In this document: positions 5,087 through 6,740 of the stretch, in pieces | How the letters are laid out: every line of letters starts with the position of its first letter | Numbering within the stretch: position 1 is the first letter of the stretch | Program-made: the position numbers and the translations under genes | Notes under the pieces: generated by a model | Database searches by the model: none | Told to the model about the DNA's origin: nothing | What the model saw: the letters and a program-made list of their open reading frames with translations, nothing else | Assembly: GCA_945485625.1 (NCBI GenBank) | Contig: CALYSH010000080.1 | Location: forward strand, 1-6,740 | Origin: an uncultured Lachnospiraceae bacterium | GTDB lineage: Bacteria; Bacillota; Clostridia; Lachnospirales; Lachnospiraceae | Length of the DNA: 6,740 nucleotides | Direction: 5' to 3'

Positions 5087-6649
5087 TTATGAGAGAGAAA
5101 GAAGTTTTCTCTTGTAGCTGTTGAAGTCTTCATCAGAGATGATTCCGGCTTCCTTCAAACGCATCAGGTTCTGAGCCTTCTTCTGCAATGCGGAAATATC
5201 ACCGCTGTTCCGGAAGATGTCATCAATAATCTTCTTCTCGTACATCTTATACTCAGCATCGGTAATGAAGTTTATCTCAACAAAACTGCCAAACTGCTGC
5301 ATTCTTGCAATGATATCTTCGTTGGACTCCACCATGGCAAGAATCTCTTCTTTCTTCTCTTTGAATTCGGCATCAGTTATCCAGCCACAGCTATTTAAGC
5401 TAACCAGGCAACTGATCTGTCCCTTCAATTTTGCCTCGGAGGAGAAATCCAAGGTGGTAAGCTCAGCAACCAATTCCTTCTTCTTTGCTTCGAACTCTGC
5501 AGGAGTGAAGAGGAAGGTGTGTGACAGGGTTACCAATCTGGTCAGCTTATGCTCCAAAACAGGAGCGGAGTCGTTCATCTTAATCTTGGTATCATCTGTA
5601 ACCAGCTTGATGAACTGTTCGAACTGAGCCTCGGAGATGATCTCACATTCCTTCAGGATGGGCCACTTTCCAATCTTGTCGGTAACCGCTTCTTCGGAGT
5701 CTGTGGAAACATACTGAACAGACTTGATTAAGTGGGCGCAGATATCTGCGTACTCATCATCCGTGATTACGCCGAAGAGGTTTAAAATCAAAAGCTTTTT
5801 CAGATTGCATTTTAATACATCGTTGGTCACATTGGACAAATCAGAACATTCCTCAATGGTGGAAACCTTGAAATCCTCAAATTCGGTTTCGGAAAGGAAA
5901 CCGATTTCGTTATACTGAATATTCAATTTCACCTTATTGAAGAAGGCATCCAGACCATTCAACACGCTGACATACTCTGCTTTGGTAGCCTTGTACTCAC
6001 TCTCGGTAAGCATACCGGTCTGGTAGATTACCTCCAGCTTCTCAAGCTTCTGCTTGAATTCCTCCATGGAGATGGCGGATACGGGCGCTACGGAGGGCTC
6101 CGCAGCGGGCGCGGGTGCAGGCTCTGCCACAGGAGCGGGCGCGGGTGCAGGAGCAGGTGTGGGAGCGGGATCAGGTGCAGGAGCGGGATCAGGTGTAACC
6201 GGCCTTACCACAGGAGCAGGTGCAGGAGCAGACTCTGCCTTCACTTCCTGAACAGGAGCAGGTGTAACCGGAGTAGGGGCGTTGGAATTAACTGCCTTTG
6301 CATTCGGATCATTGGCTGCAACAATTTTGTTTAACAGAAGCAATGCTCTGTCGATCTCTCGAATATTGGGCAGTCTGATCTGTGATCTCTCAGCACCATA
6401 CAAGGTATTTGTACGTACATGGATAATGATGGAATCCAATCCTTCAAACAAAGTTCTTTCTATTTTCTTGATGGATTTGAAGTCGTAGTTGATATCGCCG
6501 GAATATGTATTTCTTTTGCTCTCCAGATAAATGATACCTTTACCTGAAATACCGGAGTCGGTAATGTCCAGATAAAGACTCTTTTCATTTCCTTCAAATC
6601 GTTTCAGAAATGCTTTGTTTACATCGCATTGAAAATGCTCGTTAGCCAT
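5087..6649 (-). CDS. Cytoplasmic multi-repeat SHOCT-like protein with PH-like N-terminus and Pro/Ala linker
   Basis: This 520-residue protein has no signal peptide or membrane segment, and its function is unknown. Residues 1-115 are compact and beta-rich with a closing helix (IREIDRALLLLNKIVA, 96-111). The pattern (SLYLDITDSGISGKG, then YDFKSIKKIE, then DSIIIHVRTNT) recalls bacterial PH/GRAM-like domains, which often accompany SHOCT segments; this is inferred by eye. Residues 124-190 form a Pro/Ala-rich linker. Residues 198-520 hold eight copies of a helix-turn-helix unit of about 33 residues with core G-h-[ILF]-[TS]-[DE]-x-[EDQ]-[FY]. The core aromatic falls at 219, 257, 300, 343, 386, 429, 467 and 509. 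This resembles the SHOCT domain (short C-terminal domain), normally seen once per protein. A scaffold or oligomerisation role is plausible but unproven. The ATG at 6649 is supported by GAGG 8 bases upstream. The gene converges on the SH3b gene. Confidence 0.7.
   Translation of the reverse strand: MANEHFQCDVNKAFLKRFEGNEKSLYLDITDSGISGKGIIYLESKRNTYSGDINYDFKSIKKIERTLFEGLDSIIIHVRTNTLYGAERSQIRLPNIREIDRALLLLNKIVAANDPNAKAVNSNAPTPVTPAPVQEVKAESAPAPAPVVRPVTPDPAPAPDPAPTPAPAPAPAPVAEPAPAPAAEPSVAPVSAISMEEFKQKLEKLEVIYQTGMLTESEYKATKAEYVSVLNGLDAFFNKVKLNIQYNEIGFLSETEFEDFKVSTIEECSDLSNVTNDVLKCNLKKLLILNLFGVITDDEYADICAHLIKSVQYVSTDSEEAVTDKIGKWPILKECEIISEAQFEQFIKLVTDDTKIKMNDSAPVLEHKLTRLVTLSHTFLFTPAEFEAKKKELVAELTTLDFSSEAKLKGQISCLVSLNSCGWITDAEFKEKKEEILAMVESNEDIIARMQQFGSFVEINFITDAEYKMYEKKIIDDIFRNSGDISALQKKAQNLMRLKEAGIISDEDFNSYKRKLLSLS
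5090..6058 (-). repeat. Eight tandem SHOCT-like units encoded in the 520-residue protein
   Basis: The units cover residues 198-230, 236-268, 279-311, 322-353, 365-397, 408-440, 446-478 and 488-520. Turn motifs in order are MLTESEY, FLSETEF, VITDDEY, IISEAQF, LFTPAEF, WITDAEF, FITDAEY and IISDEDF. Spacing between core aromatics is 38, 43, 43, 43, 43, 38 and 42 residues. A Leu/Ile-rich helix precedes each turn and a Lys/Glu-rich helix follows it. The fourth unit is the most degenerate. DNA identity between units looks low, so the duplication is old. Confidence 0.7.
6080..6280 (-). repeat. Degenerate Pro/Ala-coding repeat (interdomain linker)
   Basis: Bases 6080-6280 encode residues 124-190. 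On the + strand they are built from recurring GGAGCAGGTGCAGGAGC and GGAGCGGGATCAGG-like blocks, read on the - strand as Ala-Pro-Ala-Pro and Asp-Pro-Ala-Pro. The linker is low complexity, with scattered Asp, Glu, Thr and Val, and is probably an extended spacer between the N-terminal domain and the SHOCT-like array. Its repetitive DNA is prone to length change by slippage. Confidence 0.85.
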
Positions 6650-6657
6650 ACATCTCG

Positions 6658-6661
6658 CCTC
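6658..6661 (-). promoter_or_regulatory. Ribosome binding site of the SHOCT-like protein gene
   Basis: On the - strand GAGG (+ strand CCTC, 6658-6661) lies 8 bases before the ATG at 6649-6647, in the context ACGAGGCGAGATGT-ATG. It supports the chosen start. Confidence 0.75.
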
Positions 6662-6670
6662 GTTTCTGTC

Positions 6671-6697
6671 ATGATATTATGTGCTCATCACCGACAA
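6671..6697 (-). promoter_or_regulatory. Weak candidate promoter for the SHOCT-like protein gene
   Basis: On the - strand TATCAT (+ strand 6671-6676) matches the -10 consensus at five of six positions. TTGTCG (6692-6697) matches the -35 at four of six, with a short 15-base spacer. It would give a leader of about 15 bases. The rest of 6650-6740 shows no ORF or hairpin that I can support; the true promoter could lie beyond the window. Confidence 0.3.
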
Positions 6698-6740
6698 ATA
6701 TGCCGATTCTTAAGGGCACTAAACAGAAGCTTTGTGTGAT

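Noticed and set aside
6054..6251. + strand Gly/Ala-rich 65-codon ORF
   Set aside because: It is the antisense reading of the Pro/Ala linker repeat, with composition forced by the opposite strand.

Overview
The window reads like a piece of a low-to-mid GC Firmicute chromosome, most plausibly a Clostridia/Lachnospiraceae-type gut anaerobe. This is inferred from strong AGGAGG-like ribosome binding sites, the streptococcal/clostridial style of its tryptophanyl-tRNA synthetase, a YloB/PacL-like calcium P-type ATPase, and a cytoplasmic SHOCT-type protein. No mobile element, CRISPR array, tRNA or rRNA was seen.

Layout. Bases 1-244 hold the 3' end of an ABC exporter ATPase gene on the + strand. Bases 245-322 hold a 16-bp hairpin followed by five T's. 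It looks like the exporter's terminator, but its right arm is also the Shine-Dalgarno sequence of the next gene. Bases 323-3040 encode a complete P2-type calcium-type ATPase. trpS follows 7 bases later (3048-4136), and its ribosome binding site lies inside the end of the ATPase gene. A membrane-anchored protein with two bacterial SH3 domains follows (4182-4961) and ends at a strong intrinsic terminator (4986-5023). These three genes look like one transcription unit, although their products have no obvious shared function. Just past the terminator is a ribosome binding site with a 12-codon ORF that resembles the first residues of a secreted protein, possibly the stump of a lost gene.

The last gene (6649-5087, - strand) converges on this unit. 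It encodes a 520-residue protein with a beta-rich, PH-like N-terminal region, a long Pro/Ala linker, and eight tandem copies of a roughly 33-residue SHOCT-like helical hairpin spaced 38-43 residues apart. This repeat architecture is the most unusual thing in the window. The final 91 bases hold its ribosome binding site and a weak candidate promoter, with no other gene visible.

Functionally, the + strand side covers export (ABC), calcium or cation efflux (P-type ATPase), tRNA-Trp charging, and a likely cell-envelope SH3 protein. The - strand protein is probably a cytoplasmic scaffold or adaptor of unknown role.
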